A stretch of 64,000 nucleotides of DNA from CAIZGX01 sp039805165 (GTDB lineage Bacteria; Bacteroidota; Bacteroidia; Flavobacteriales_D; Sanyastnellaceae): positions 6,794 to 70,793 of the forward strand of contig JBDLUS010000191.1 in the NCBI GenBank assembly GCA_039805165.1. The letters run 5' to 3'. The translations under genes were made by a program, and so were the position numbers. The notes below the pieces were generated by a model. The model ran no database searches and had not been told where the DNA came from. It saw only the letters and a list, made by a program, of their open reading frames with translations. Below, piece by piece: positions 1 to 9,191 of the stretch (its first letter is position 1; the number at the start of each line of letters is the position of its first letter).

Positions 1-829
1 AATCTTCTTTTGAAGTCTTGTTCGCTTTGAACGAAGCAGCAATTGTTTGAAGGCTCTCAAGTGTAGCAGCGCTATCAGCAGCGCTAGTCAACAAAGGAAT
101 ACGAACGTATGCAACGGTGCGGCTTCTTTCTTGTTTGAAATCGCGATCGTTCTTGTGCTCGTTGTAATAGTTTTCAATGTCTTCATTCGAGAATGAAATT
201 TCACTCTCCATAATTTGAGCGTATGGCTTCACAACGTAAACGATAGAAGCTTTGTCGTTCGACTGGTGGAATAAACTCTTTGCATCCAATGAGTTTACAT
301 ATGCACCTGCACCAACTAACGCGTCATACTTTTCTTTCAAGCGCTTTTCAACAACCAATCTTCTGTATCCAGTGAATAGGTTAGGCTTTTCAGTTTCCAT
401 TTTCTTGAAACTTTCACGCATCTGCTCTTTGAATGGCAAAGAGTCTTGTCCTTGGTAGAACGTGCTTTTTACGTAAGAGCTCAGGAAGTTACCGAAAAGA
501 ATCTCGTCTAACTCTTCGTCAGTAACCATTAAGCCAAGGCTTTGGTATTCTGGTTGAAGAAGTGTGTTCTCGATTAAGTTGTTCCAAACATCATTTTCCA
601 AACCGTGAGCTTGGCTGTTGTTGTAACTGAACAACTCCGATTGCTCTTGCAGCATAGCTCTCCATTGGTCTTGCTTAATGCTTTCGCCATTAATAACACC
701 AACTTTGTCTGATGGGCCGCCGAACATTGCCATTACAGCATCATACGGAATTAAGAAGCCGACAATACCAATGCCGACTAGGGCTAGTACTAGCCATCCT
801 TGTTTACGAAGGGTTGAAATCATTGCCAT
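1..829 (-). CDS. PpiD/SurA-type periplasmic peptidyl-prolyl isomerase, 3' part missing
   Basis: The gene runs off the left edge, so only about 276 N-terminal residues are visible. The protein starts MAMISTLRKQGWLVLAL and has one N-terminal membrane anchor (about residues 12-35). A SurA_N-like chaperone segment follows, containing GVINGESIKQDQW and an ELDEILFG stretch. This matches membrane-anchored PpiD-like foldases that help outer-membrane and secreted proteins fold in the periplasm; the parvulin domains would lie outside the window. I chose the ATG at 829; an in-frame ATG two codons later is also possible. It is the last visible gene of the minus-strand run from 7091, and its place beside lptC fits an envelope role. 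The family assignment is firm, the exact orthology is not. Confidence 0.8.
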   Translation of the reverse strand, partial: MAMISTLRKQGWLVLALVGIGIVGFLIPYDAVMAMFGGPSDKVGVINGESIKQDQWRAMLQEQSELFSYNNSQAHGLENDVWNNLIENTLLQPEYQSLGLMVTDEELDEILFGNFLSSYVKSTFYQGQDSLPFKEQMRESFKKMETEKPNLFTGYRRLVVEKRLKEKYDALVGAGAYVNSLDAKSLFHQSNDKASIVYVVKPYAQIMESEISFSNEDIENYYNEHKNDRDFKQERSRTVAYVRIPLLTSAADSAATLESLQTIAASFKANKTSKED

Positions 830-904
830 AGTTATGGACTATAAAAATTAGGAGTGCGAATATCGGAAATTTGCTCGAAAATTCCTTGTTTTTTTTTGAA
901 GAGG

Positions 905-2209
905 CTAGCTATTTGTCGATTCTTCAATGTTTTGAAGCTGAACGAGCTTAATCTGACGCTCATTAACGGCCAAAATCGTGAATCTAAAGCGGTCAATTAC
1001 GAATTCCTGATCTACTTCCGGAAAGTCTTGGAGAAAGTTCAGAATGAGACCGCCAAGGGTGTCATATTCCTCTTCGTTTTCCGGTAGTTCCAATTTGTAT
1101 TTCTCGTTAATGTAATGCACGTCAAGTCTTCCAGAGAATTCGTAAATCCCTTTCTTCAATTCTCGTTCAACATTGTCAATGGTGTCGTGCTCGTCTTCAA
1201 TCTCACCGAAGATTTCTTCGATAATATCTTCAAAGGTGATAAGTCCACTTGTTCCGCCGAATTCATCTACAACCGCGGCAACACTTTTTTTCTGACTGCG
1301 GAAGATTTTCAAGATCTCGTTCGCGGCCATGGGCTCGGGCACAATAGCAATCGGACGAAGAATTTCTTTGATTTCTTTCGGGTTTTTGAAAAAGTCACTG
1401 AAGTGAACATAGCCAATTAATTGGTCAATGTTTTCGCGGTAAACAATGATTTTGGAAAGTTTCGTTTCAATGAAAAGATCTTTCGCTTTGGTAATACTCT
1501 CGGCAATGTCAATAGCCACAATCTCATTACGAGGAAGCATGCAATCGCGTGCCTTCAACAAAGAAAAATCAAGTGCGTTTTGAAAAAATTGAATTTCAAG
1601 ATCAAGCTCATTCTGCTGTGAATTCGCGCCTGTAAATCCTTCCAAATAGTGATTCAAATCTGTTCTTCCAAAAACAATGTCTTGCTCTTTCGGAGAGTTT
1701 CTAAAGAGCATGGAAATAATCCACTCGCTCACCTTGGTTACGCTATAGGCGAAAACAAAAAGTATAGCGTACCAGATTGCAATGAGGGGTGAAAGTCGAA
1801 GAAGCCATTTGTTAGGTTGCGCAGACAGTAAAGCTTTCGGAATGAATTCACCGAAGATCAATACAACCAATGTTGAAATAATGGTTTGCAAAATCAGCAC
1901 ACCATAAGAACCAACCACTTCATCCAATGATGGAAATGACGATTCGAGCATAGTGGTTAGCACATCGCCGAAAACAATTCCATAGATAACCAATGAAATA
2001 TTGTTTCCAACGAGCAACATTGCAAGGAAAAGTTTCGGTTTTCCAACAAGCGAGGAAAGAATGGATGCTCCGAAGACACCTTGCTTTTTGTCCAATTCAA
2101 TTTTTAGTTTGTTGGAAGTAAGGAAGGCGATCTCAACTCCTGAATAGAAGGCGCAACCGACAAGGGTGCCAAGAATAATGAATATCTGAGAAACTTCGAT
2201 ATTACCCAT
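905..2209 (-). CDS. CNNM/CorC-type hemolysin-family membrane protein
   Basis: A 434-residue protein with an N-terminal DUF21 (CNNM) membrane domain of about four hydrophobic segments (residues 5-165). Two CBS-type modules follow (about 200-330, with a typical VVDEFGGTSGLITFEDIIEE), then a C-terminal CorC/HlyC transporter-associated domain (about 345-425). CNNM/CorC relatives are linked to magnesium or cobalt homeostasis; the paralogue GldE is tied to gliding in some flavobacteria. No gldD neighbour is present here, so I do not call it GldE. Its start overlaps the end of the small membrane-protein gene by 8 bases, implying co-transcription and translational coupling. Confidence 0.88.
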   Translation of the reverse strand: MGNIEVSQIFIILGTLVGCAFYSGVEIAFLTSNKLKIELDKKQGVFGASILSSLVGKPKLFLAMLLVGNNISLVIYGIVFGDVLTTMLESSFPSLDEVVGSYGVLILQTIISTLVVLIFGEFIPKALLSAQPNKWLLRLSPLIAIWYAILFVFAYSVTKVSEWIISMLFRNSPKEQDIVFGRTDLNHYLEGFTGANSQQNELDLEIQFFQNALDFSLLKARDCMLPRNEIVAIDIAESITKAKDLFIETKLSKIIVYRENIDQLIGYVHFSDFFKNPKEIKEILRPIAIVPEPMAANEILKIFRSQKKSVAAVVDEFGGTSGLITFEDIIEEIFGEIEDEHDTIDNVERELKKGIYEFSGRLDVHYINEKYKLELPENEEEYDTLGGLILNFLQDFPEVDQEFVIDRFRFTILAVNERQIKLVQLQNIEESTNS

Positions 2210-2405
2210 TGTTCTTTTTCATGTTATTCATTCTTCGATACATACCAAAACGGAACAAGAACCACATAAGCGCAATTCCAGGAATAAATAAATTTTCAGC
2301 GCCTTTGTCCCAACCTTCAGCAGAAATCATGTACAGCGCATAGCCAAACGATGCAACCACCACTATGGCCCAAAGGATAAGCACGATTTTATTTAAGTTA
2401 TTCAT
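2202..2405 (-). CDS. small two-helix membrane protein, function unknown
   Basis: A 67-residue protein starting MNNLNKIVLILWAIVVVASF. There are two hydrophobic segments (about 5-25 and 38-55), and the C-terminus is basic (MYRRMNNMKKNNG). A longer open frame extends upstream to 2489, but that would run far into lptC. The ATG at 2403-2405 gives an 8-base overlap with lptC, the same overlap seen at the two neighbouring junctions, so it is preferred. Small membrane proteins of this kind sit between lptC and the CNNM gene in related Bacteroidota, as I recall. I recognise no functional domain. Confidence 0.72.
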   Translation of the reverse strand: MNNLNKIVLILWAIVVVASFGYALYMISAEGWDKGAENLFIPGIALMWFLFRFGMYRRMNNMKKNNG

Positions 2406-2949
2406 TGTTTGTCGTGTTAAAATTACCTGAAGTCTGATTGATTTCATAGTTGGAAAAGTTGCCGTTGCTGCGCAAACCTTTTCCTTCAAGCATGCTGTTT
2501 TCAGAACTTATCTTCACAAAATCGGGCGTGTAGACCAAATCAGAATCGAGGTAAAATGTGAGTGAGTTCGTTTCGAGTTTTTCTTTTTTCCAATTCTCTA
2601 AAACCAAATCGCCTTTGGTCCAAAGCGTGTTGCTCTTCTGCGAGAAAATGGCTTCGTTTCCTTTCATAGTTCCTGTGTATTGCCCTAACGAGTCGAAGAA
2701 TTCAATATGAAACGTTTTCGGAGCAATTAAATACGAACTGTCGCTGACATACTGATCCATTTGTAGCGCGTAAATTTTAGTACGAACAACCCCGTCGATA
2801 GAATAACTAAACACAGAGTTGAAGGTGCTTTGAACAGGGACAAGCTTAGGGTCAGTAATGGCTTTGATTTCTGAAATTTCATTTTGACATCCGATCAAAA
2901 TGAACACTGCTGCAATGGCAGCGAATATTTTTCGAGCGGGATCAATCAT
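2398..2949 (-). CDS. lptC: LPS export protein LptC-like lipoprotein
   Basis: A 183-residue protein with a lipoprotein signal (lipobox LIGC, Cys about residue 21). A single beta-jellyroll domain follows, with the OstA/LptC-like pattern of paired strands (MKGNEAIFSQKSNTLWTKGD and later LVYTPDFVKISSENSMLEGKG). LptC links the LptBFG transporter in the inner membrane to the periplasmic LptA bridge that carries lipopolysaccharide outward. It is unusual relative to E. coli LptC in having a lipobox rather than an uncleaved anchor, but this is common in Bacteroidota. It overlaps the upstream outer-membrane protein gene and the downstream small gene by 8 bases each. LptE is encoded elsewhere in the window. 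Confidence 0.82.
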   Translation of the reverse strand: MIDPARKIFAAIAAVFILIGCQNEISEIKAITDPKLVPVQSTFNSVFSYSIDGVVRTKIYALQMDQYVSDSSYLIAPKTFHIEFFDSLGQYTGTMKGNEAIFSQKSNTLWTKGDLVLENWKKEKLETNSLTFYLDSDLVYTPDFVKISSENSMLEGKGLRSNGNFSNYEINQTSGNFNTTNNE

Positions 2950-4303
2950 ACTTTCTCTGAACGAACCAACGCTCGAACGGATGAAGTTTAAATCCTACGA
3001 GGAAGGAAGCGTAGTTTTCTTTTGTTGCCGTCTCTATTGCGTTACCGTATGTGCCGAATTCAGCAGAGAGGCAAATTGTACTTGTAGTTTTCGAAGATCG
3101 CATAGGCATTTGCAATCCACAAGTAAATGCTTCTTGAATAATGTTGTTTCCATTCAAGCCAACATAAGTTTCAGAAGACTTCATACCTAAGCGATACGTA
3201 CATGCCCCGAAGTAATTGTTTTCACCACCGTTCGCATTGGGTATGTATTCCAAACCTAATCCAAAGCTCGTTGAATTGTGGAAACTCTGATTTGAAACTT
3301 GAATCAGGGAGTTTAAATTTTCAATTGACTTCCAGTCTTGCTGACGGTAAGATGCACTCAATGATAGTGTTCCTGATTTTTTGAATTCATGCGAAACCGC
3401 GGCGCCAATTTGTATTTTTTGTGGAAGGGTAAAGGACAAGTTCGTATAAGTCGTATCCAAGACAGTAAGCACAGCTAATTCGATTCCTGAAACGGTGCGG
3501 GTAGACTGACGAATGTCTTGCACGTCTGGATTTATGTTGTTCTCTAACTCGTATGTTCCTGCAAGGTGGAACCAAGTGGAACGCGAAACTTTTCCGGCTG
3601 ATTTTCTTTGGTGAATAGGAAAAGAGTAGTGAGCACCGAAAGTGAAATTCGCGTCAGAAAATGTTTTGCGATTAGTAATCTTACTGTTGTAAATTGAAGT
3701 ATTGTCGAAGACAATTCGATCAACTTGAAGAATAGAACCAAATCTAAAATTTAAGTTGCTACCAATCGAAAGCGTATGTGTTCGTGAATGGGTGCTATCT
3801 GAATAAAGAATGAACGTTCTTGCCAGACCCAATTGAACCTTATTCACACCACCTTCACCGGTGTAACTGTTTTTAGCACTTACACTATCATTAACAACAT
3901 TTGCACTCGAGAATTGATAACCAACAATGCTTTCTGGAGTAATACCCATTGCAAAGCCCCATTTGCTTCCTGTGCGTTTGAAACCGAAGGCTACCTCACC
4001 AATCTGACCGCCCAAGTAATTTGTTTCTCCTGAATTTGAAAGTAATTGAGAGCTTTTTGCAAAAACGCTTCCTTGAAATGTAGTTTCAGAAAATAAAGCG
4101 AACGAAGCCGGATTAGATAAATTCACTCCAGATAGATCAGGAAGAGCAATGGATGCATTACCCATTGCGCTGTAGCGCGGATTAAATCCAATTTCGGTTA
4201 AACCAATTCCAAATCTTGAGTAGGGCGAATTCACAGGAATTTGAGCTTGCATGCGCGTGCAAATTGCCGAAATCAAAACAAGAAAAATATATTTAAGATT
4301 CAT
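2942..4303 (-). CDS. outer-membrane beta-barrel protein (OmpP1/FadL-like)
   Basis: A 453-residue protein with a signal peptide (MNLKYIFLVLISAICTRMQA, cut before QIPVNSPYSRFGIG). A long run of amphipathic strands follows, typical of an outer-membrane barrel. The SPYSRFGIG start followed by a YSAMGNASIAL stretch is characteristic of Bacteroidota barrel proteins encoded beside coaX. The open frame extends 9 codons further upstream, but ATG 4303 puts the signal peptide at the N-terminus and leaves only an 11-base overlap with coaX. FadL relatives carry hydrophobic substrates across the outer membrane; the substrate here is unknown. Confidence 0.75.
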   Translation of the reverse strand: MNLKYIFLVLISAICTRMQAQIPVNSPYSRFGIGLTEIGFNPRYSAMGNASIALPDLSGVNLSNPASFALFSETTFQGSVFAKSSQLLSNSGETNYLGGQIGEVAFGFKRTGSKWGFAMGITPESIVGYQFSSANVVNDSVSAKNSYTGEGGVNKVQLGLARTFILYSDSTHSRTHTLSIGSNLNFRFGSILQVDRIVFDNTSIYNSKITNRKTFSDANFTFGAHYSFPIHQRKSAGKVSRSTWFHLAGTYELENNINPDVQDIRQSTRTVSGIELAVLTVLDTTYTNLSFTLPQKIQIGAAVSHEFKKSGTLSLSASYRQQDWKSIENLNSLIQVSNQSFHNSTSFGLGLEYIPNANGGENNYFGACTYRLGMKSSETYVGLNGNNIIQEAFTCGLQMPMRSSKTTSTICLSAEFGTYGNAIETATKENYASFLVGFKLHPFERWFVQRKYD

Positions 4304-5003
4304 TCGCACAAGAGATGGCATAAAGTCCAATTAATGTTAAATTCAATTCTACAAAGATGCGGTAATTAAGCTGTTTAGCAAAATGCACGGCGTCGGTACC
4401 CGTAAATACAAGTTGAATATCTGGAAATAGGCTCATTGCCTCGACAATGTATCCTTTCAGCTCAGACAGAATTCCGAAATTCACGCTGCTAAGCATTGCA
4501 CCTGTGGTTGAGTTTTGGAATGCTTCCAAAGATTCTTCAAAATTTATTTGAGGAAGTTTTCCAGTAAATTCATTCATCGCGCGAAGTCGAGATTGCGCAC
4601 CCAAGGAAATAACTCCAGAGTGCAGCGAATTATCTTTTGCAATTGAGTAGGTAATGCACGTGCCGAAATCTATGATAAGACTTGTTGCTCCTTGAGATAA
4701 TCTCGAAGCCCCCGCAACATTGGCCAATCGATCTTTACCAGCCTCGCCTGAAGTGTAGTGGTAGATCGGAAAATTTTCAGTAGGAATAACTCTGCAAAAG
4801 GAAAACTGATTCAAGAATTCGATTTGCTCGGCCTCACTACGAACTGAAGAATAGAAAAAAGGTAAGTTGTGTTTTAAATGCAATTGATGTAGTTCAGAAC
4901 TAATATTTTCATCAAGAATTCTTCCCGATTCAACAAATGATTCATTCACGAAAAGCCCCCATTTCAGTGAGGTGTTGCCTTGGTCTAATACAATGCAATT
5001 CAT
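4293..5003 (-). CDS. coaX: type III pantothenate kinase
   Basis: A 236-residue cytoplasmic enzyme that phosphorylates pantothenate in the first step of coenzyme A synthesis. The ASKHA-fold signatures are visible: the N-terminal phosphate loop VLDQGNTSLKWG, the GKDRLANVAGA motif, the IIDFGTCITY strand and the C-terminal VFTGTDAVHF segment. The length is typical of Bacteroidota CoaX. It lies 9 bases downstream of the T9SS type B gene and overlaps the next gene, so it belongs to the packed minus-strand operon. No type I or II kinase is visible in the window. Confidence 0.92.
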   Translation of the reverse strand: MNCIVLDQGNTSLKWGLFVNESFVESGRILDENISSELHQLHLKHNLPFFYSSVRSEAEQIEFLNQFSFCRVIPTENFPIYHYTSGEAGKDRLANVAGASRLSQGATSLIIDFGTCITYSIAKDNSLHSGVISLGAQSRLRAMNEFTGKLPQINFEESLEAFQNSTTGAMLSSVNFGILSELKGYIVEAMSLFPDIQLVFTGTDAVHFAKQLNYRIFVELNLTLIGLYAISCANES

Positions 5004-5012
5004 TGGTAAGGA

Positions 5013-7091
5013 CTAGTTTTTAAGCACAGTGATTGTACCCCTGCGTTCGTACAAAACGCCTATTCCATTTTTCACAGTGATGTAGTACACGTATGCATTT
5101 TCATGAACGTAATCACCTCCGTTAATTTTACCATCCCATTTATCTGAGAGCTTGTTCGTTTCAAAAATATAGTCACCCCATCTGCTGAAAATATTCATCG
5201 TGTATTGTGTGGTATCTGCGAAAGAAATGACCGGGTAAAACAATTCATTTTCACCATTGATCATCATCGCATTTGGAACCCAAATGAGAGGCTCCTGATC
5301 CAAACATTTTTTGTTGCTATACGATGAAAATGTTTCATTTGGGAAATAGCTTATTGGTTCTGAATACGCCTTAATGCGATAGCAGAATTGTCCTTTTGAA
5401 GAAAGGAAGGGTTCGAGGTCGTCTTGGAAATACAAATAGTTCGAAGGCCCTGTAGACGCTTGAGTTTCCGCTGCACCGTCTACAGATCGGAGGACTTCGT
5501 ATTCTTGAACACCATTCTCCCAATCTTCGTATTTCGACCAGTTCAAACTGTTCAATAACAATTCAGAATTGTTCGCTCCGCGCAAACGAATGTTTTTTCC
5601 AACATTGGTTGTGTCGAGGTAATAGCCACAAGGGTTTTGTACAACAACGCGATAATCATAAATGATGTCATCTGAATTTACATCCGTGTCAGTGAAAACA
5701 ATATTCGTGGCAGATTGGGTAATGTCTAGACGGTATTCCCAATCGTATGGAGGGTATAGATTTTTTCGTTGAAGAATGTACTTATGTGGCACCAATGTCG
5801 CTTCTGATCGAACTGTAATGTCTATGGTTTTAGAACTATTTACACTAACCGAGGTAATGTAATTAATGCTCGGGGGTGTTGGGTACGAAACGTTTATTGA
5901 TTGAATATTTGATGCTGAAGTTAATCCTGCAGTGGAGTACGCGATCACCCCGTAGTAATTCAATCCGGAAGATATAGATGAGAATTCGTGAGTGCCTTGA
6001 AGAGTGCTTCCGTTCACGGTGTCTACCGGATTGAAATTCACACCGTCGGCACTGTGCATAAGAACATAATAATCTACACCCGAATTCCAGCCGGAATAAG
6101 CACTCCAAGAAAAGTCAATGCTGTTTTCACAAAGCGTGTATGTTGACGGGCTTAAGAAAATCGTGCAGTTGCAGACACTACCCGTTGGGCTCGTGTTTGG
6201 GCTGGGAGGAGTTCCTGTATAACAAGTGTCAATGGCAGATAACAAATAACATTCAGGACCGGTGCTTGGAGTTGATAGCAAGTCGCTGAATAAGGTTGTG
6301 TTTATTCCGAAAACGGTGTCTATTAAGTTAACTGTTGAACCACTGCAAGAATAAACAATGTATCCGTCAGTGTCGCCTGAGGGATTTACATTCCAATTCA
6401 ATTCAGCCTGACCTGTTGCTGGGTTTACGGTTACACTGGTGACAGTAGGAATTGCAGGTGCTGTTTGGTCATAAAAAATTCCGCTAGCAATATTGCTTGC
6501 GAAGTCACAATTCGGAAGACCGCTGTATCTAATTTGGAAATTTAATTGTTCTCCACAAACGGTCACTTCATAATCAAATGATGTACTTGCGCCGGGTAGT
6601 GTTGCAATTTTACTCCACAGACCAACAGGATATTCTAACCAAACATCGGCATTTACTGCAGCTAACCAGGCAGCGTTGTTCGTTGGTGAGTTCCACTGGA
6701 GGTTAGCGAATCCGGGGGGAGAAACAGAAGGAGATGCGGTTAAAAAGGTGCTGCAAAAAGTTGCGGAATTAGTATAGTTCGGAACTCCGCTAACTAAATC
6801 TTCTGATGAAATAAATACACAAACAGACGAGGCACTAGCGTCGACATTTGAATAAACGAAAGTGCCCGATAAATTGGTAGTTTGTGCTATTTCTGAAAGG
6901 TTCCCAGTGGCATCAGTCGCATAAATATGATTCGCTGCAAATGTGATTGGGTTTGGAGTGGTGTACCAAGAGATTGAAACACTTGTACCTTGTACCTCAA
7001 GGCAGGTAATGGTCGCCAGGGATTGACCATTACTAGAACGGGTAAATAATAATCCGAAGACTACAAGGCAAAGTATAAAGTACTTGTTCAT
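5013..7091 (-). CDS. T9SS type B cargo with fibronectin III-like repeats
   Basis: A 692-residue secreted protein with a signal peptide (MNKYFILCLVVFGLLFTRSSNGQ). Several fibronectin type III-like modules follow (about 25-600), for example around QAELNWNVNPSGDTDGYIVY and NSLNWSKYEDWENGVQEYEV. The C-terminal 90 residues are a CHU_C/gliding-motility-associated domain: WVPNAM, then MNIFSRWGDYIFET, then KWDGKINGGD, ending RRGTITVLKN. That domain is the type B sorting signal recognised by the T9SS. No catalytic domain is visible, so an adhesive or structural surface role is inferred. It opens the minus-strand operon that continues into coaX and carries a -7-like element upstream. Confidence 0.87.
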   Translation of the reverse strand: MNKYFILCLVVFGLLFTRSSNGQSLATITCLEVQGTSVSISWYTTPNPITFAANHIYATDATGNLSEIAQTTNLSGTFVYSNVDASASSVCVFISSEDLVSGVPNYTNSATFCSTFLTASPSVSPPGFANLQWNSPTNNAAWLAAVNADVWLEYPVGLWSKIATLPGASTSFDYEVTVCGEQLNFQIRYSGLPNCDFASNIASGIFYDQTAPAIPTVTSVTVNPATGQAELNWNVNPSGDTDGYIVYSCSGSTVNLIDTVFGINTTLFSDLLSTPSTGPECYLLSAIDTCYTGTPPSPNTSPTGSVCNCTIFLSPSTYTLCENSIDFSWSAYSGWNSGVDYYVLMHSADGVNFNPVDTVNGSTLQGTHEFSSISSGLNYYGVIAYSTAGLTSASNIQSINVSYPTPPSINYITSVSVNSSKTIDITVRSEATLVPHKYILQRKNLYPPYDWEYRLDITQSATNIVFTDTDVNSDDIIYDYRVVVQNPCGYYLDTTNVGKNIRLRGANNSELLLNSLNWSKYEDWENGVQEYEVLRSVDGAAETQASTGPSNYLYFQDDLEPFLSSKGQFCYRIKAYSEPISYFPNETFSSYSNKKCLDQEPLIWVPNAMMINGENELFYPVISFADTTQYTMNIFSRWGDYIFETNKLSDKWDGKINGGDYVHENAYVYYITVKNGIGVLYERRGTITVLKN

Positions 7092-7105
7092 TTTTTAGAA
7101 GAGTG

Positions 7106-7113
7106 CAAAAATA
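7106..7113 (-). promoter_or_regulatory. -7 promoter element for the T9SS type B gene
   Basis: The minus strand reads TATTTTTG here, an exact match to the Bacteroidota -7 consensus TAnnTTTG, ending about 15 bases before the ATG at 7091. I saw no TTG at the usual -33 distance, so this is a motif match only. Confidence 0.4.
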
Positions 7114-7150
7114 GGCCTTCGGTTGCATACATGGCCATTCTCAAACGGAA

Positions 7151-8095
7151 TTAAAATGAAATATTGCCCATATTTTTTTGAGCCTCTTGGAATTCTGAAA
7201 TGGTTTGGTCAATTACCTCTTTCGCAGAAACAATTTCTTTTATTCGAGCACTTACTTGACCTATTTCCAATTCGCCTTCTTCAAGGTCACCCAATGACAT
7301 ACCTTTTTTGGCACGTCCTCTCCCTAATAAATTCTTCAAATCGTCAATGCTAGCGCCCGTTTCGTAGGCATTTACAACTGCTTTGAAAAATGGGCTGTTC
7401 AGCAACCGAACGGGAGTTATTTCATGAAGTGTAAGCTTCGTGTCTCCTTCTTTGGCATGCAAAATTGCATTCTTGAAATTCTCATGCGCAGCAGATTCTT
7501 GCGTCATAACAAAGCGAGAGCCCATTTGCACGCCATGTGCACCAAGTGCCATAGCAGCAAGCATACTTTTTCCGCAAGAAATTCCGCCTGCGGCAATAAC
7601 TGGAATTGTGACTGTTTCAACGACACTTGGAATTAAACAAAGTGTGGTTGTTTCTTCTCTTCCGTTGTGTCCACCTGCCTCGAAGCCTTCGGCTACAATT
7701 GCGTCCACACCAGCTTCTTGCGACTTCAAGGCGAAAGCGCTGCTACTCACAACATGGGCAACTTTTATTCCTGAAGACTTTAATCTTTCTGTGTATTTCT
7801 TTGGACTTCCTGCGGAGGTAAATACAATTGGAACTCGGTATTTTTCAATTAGAGCAATGTGTTCTTCAATGTTAGGGTAGAGAAGCGGAAGGTTTACCCC
7901 GAAAGGTTTATCGGTAAGCACGTGGCAATTTTTAATCTCTTCTTCGAGTTGATCGGGATACATAGATCCGGCACCGAGTAAGCCTAAACCGCCCGCATTG
8001 GAAACTGCCGATACCAGTTTCGCTCCGGTGCACCAGATCATTCCACCTTGAATTACGGGGTACTTAATTCCAAAAAGTTGACTAACTGAGTTCAT
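7151..8095 (-). CDS. nitronate monooxygenase / FabK-like FMN enzyme
   Basis: A 314-residue cytoplasmic TIM-barrel flavoprotein of the 2-nitropropane dioxygenase family. Visible hallmarks are the N-terminal YPVIQGGMIWC, the SNAGGLGLLGAGSM strand, AEGFEAGGHNGREE (the catalytic-His region), and PVIAAGGISCGKSMLAAMALGAHGVQMGSRF, which forms the FMN phosphate site. Relatives either oxidise alkyl nitronates or act as FabK-type enoyl-ACP reductases, and sequence reading alone does not separate them. It is a single minus-strand gene diverging from the DUF6089 gene across about 80 bases. Confidence 0.85.
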   Translation of the reverse strand: MNSVSQLFGIKYPVIQGGMIWCTGAKLVSAVSNAGGLGLLGAGSMYPDQLEEEIKNCHVLTDKPFGVNLPLLYPNIEEHIALIEKYRVPIVFTSAGSPKKYTERLKSSGIKVAHVVSSSAFALKSQEAGVDAIVAEGFEAGGHNGREETTTLCLIPSVVETVTIPVIAAGGISCGKSMLAAMALGAHGVQMGSRFVMTQESAAHENFKNAILHAKEGDTKLTLHEITPVRLLNSPFFKAVVNAYETGASIDDLKNLLGRGRAKKGMSLGDLEEGELEIGQVSARIKEIVSAKEVIDQTISEFQEAQKNMGNISF

Positions 8096-8127
8096 GTTTA
8101 AATTTTCCCCAAAAATGCGAAAAACAA

Positions 8128-8157
8128 TTGAGTGTCAGAAATTGTTGATTATCTTAG
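8128..8157 (+). promoter_or_regulatory. promoter candidate for the DUF6089 gene
   Basis: A TTG (8128-8130) lies 19 bases before TATCTTAG (8150-8157), which matches the Bacteroidota -7 consensus at 7 of 8 positions. This would start transcription about 10 bases before the ATG at 8176. Confidence 0.4.
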
Positions 8158-8175
8158 CGAACGACTTTACCCAAA

Positions 8176-9189
8176 ATGAAAAAAATACTATTCTTTTTTA
8201 GCTTGGTTTTAGTGCTCGCAGCATCAGAAGCAACGGCTCAATACCGTTGGGATTTTGGATTAAAAGTGGGCGCTTCGAACTACCTCGGAGACATTGGAGG
8301 TAAATATCTTCCACGAAGAGATTTCGTTGTGGATATGCATCTGGTGTCAACTCGAATGTCTGCAGGTGCATACATGCGCTACAAAGTGAATAAGCGTTTA
8401 GCTTTTTCAGCTAATTTCGATTGGATTCGCATTACAGACAGAGACGCATACACCACCTACGCTCCACGTCGTGCTCGCAACGCAAATTTTCAAAATGACT
8501 TATTAGAGTTAGGTGGTCGCGCTGAAATGACCATTTGGTATGACAACGATGTTGGAAACAAAGGGTATTACAATCCAGATTTCAAAGTCTTCTTGTTTGC
8601 CGGACTCGCAGGTTACTCATCAAATCCGAAAGGACAGATTTACAACAATGGTGAAGTTCAGTACGGGGGAGAATGGTTCGAATTACGTGATTGGAAAACC
8701 GAAGGGCAGAAGGAATCATATGCTAAATATGGTTTAGCAATTCCAGCCGGTATTGGCGCGTATTTCACCTACAATAAAAAGTGGAGAGTGCAGTGGGATT
8801 TAAGTTGGAGAACGGTGTTCACGGATTATTTAGATGATATTTCAACCGTATACACCACACCAAATTCAGATGATTCACGAATTGGAAATACAGGAGAGTC
8901 TCTAGCCTATGAATACGTGAACAATCAGACTTATCAGGCATTGTTAGACGGTTTGGTTGCAGAAAATCCTGAGTATACAGCTGCGGATTTATCGATTGAG
9001 AATTTCCAAATTGCACCAGCAGGCGCAACGTATCAATCTCCGAGAGGGAATGCAACAAACAACGATAGCTATCTAACCACTCAATTAACTGTTACAAGAG
9101 TCGTACGTGGAAGATCGAGCTTCTACAAGTCGAAATATAGTTACATGAAAGGAAAGCCTGGAGTTAGAAAGTCTAGAGCAAAGTTCTAA
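8176..9189 (+). CDS. DUF6089-type outer-membrane protein, possible PorG-like T9SS component
   Basis: A 337-residue protein with a signal peptide (MKKILFFFSLVLVLAASEATA, cut before QYRWDFGLKVG). A DUF6089-like outer-membrane barrel follows, starting with the diagnostic GASNYLGDIGG segment. To my recollection this family includes PorG, an outer-membrane protein associated with the PorK/PorN (GldK/GldN) ring of the T9SS. That link is inference here, since DUF6089 members are multi-copy in Bacteroidota. The C-terminus is basic and rich in Ser, Tyr and Lys (SFYKSKYSYMKGKPGVRKS). It ends 2 bases from the convergent glycosyltransferase gene, with no terminator between them. Confidence 0.7.
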   Translation: MKKILFFFSLVLVLAASEATAQYRWDFGLKVGASNYLGDIGGKYLPRRDFVVDMHLVSTRMSAGAYMRYKVNKRLAFSANFDWIRITDRDAYTTYAPRRARNANFQNDLLELGGRAEMTIWYDNDVGNKGYYNPDFKVFLFAGLAGYSSNPKGQIYNNGEVQYGGEWFELRDWKTEGQKESYAKYGLAIPAGIGAYFTYNKKWRVQWDLSWRTVFTDYLDDISTVYTTPNSDDSRIGNTGESLAYEYVNNQTYQALLDGLVAENPEYTAADLSIENFQIAPAGATYQSPRGNATNNDSYLTTQLTVTRVVRGRSSFYKSKYSYMKGKPGVRKSRAKF

Positions 9190-9191
9190 GA

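Noticed and set aside
905..2209. Naming the CNNM protein GldE
   Set aside because: The family matches, but gldD is not adjacent and the context is the lptC-ppiD type, where a paralogue is usual.
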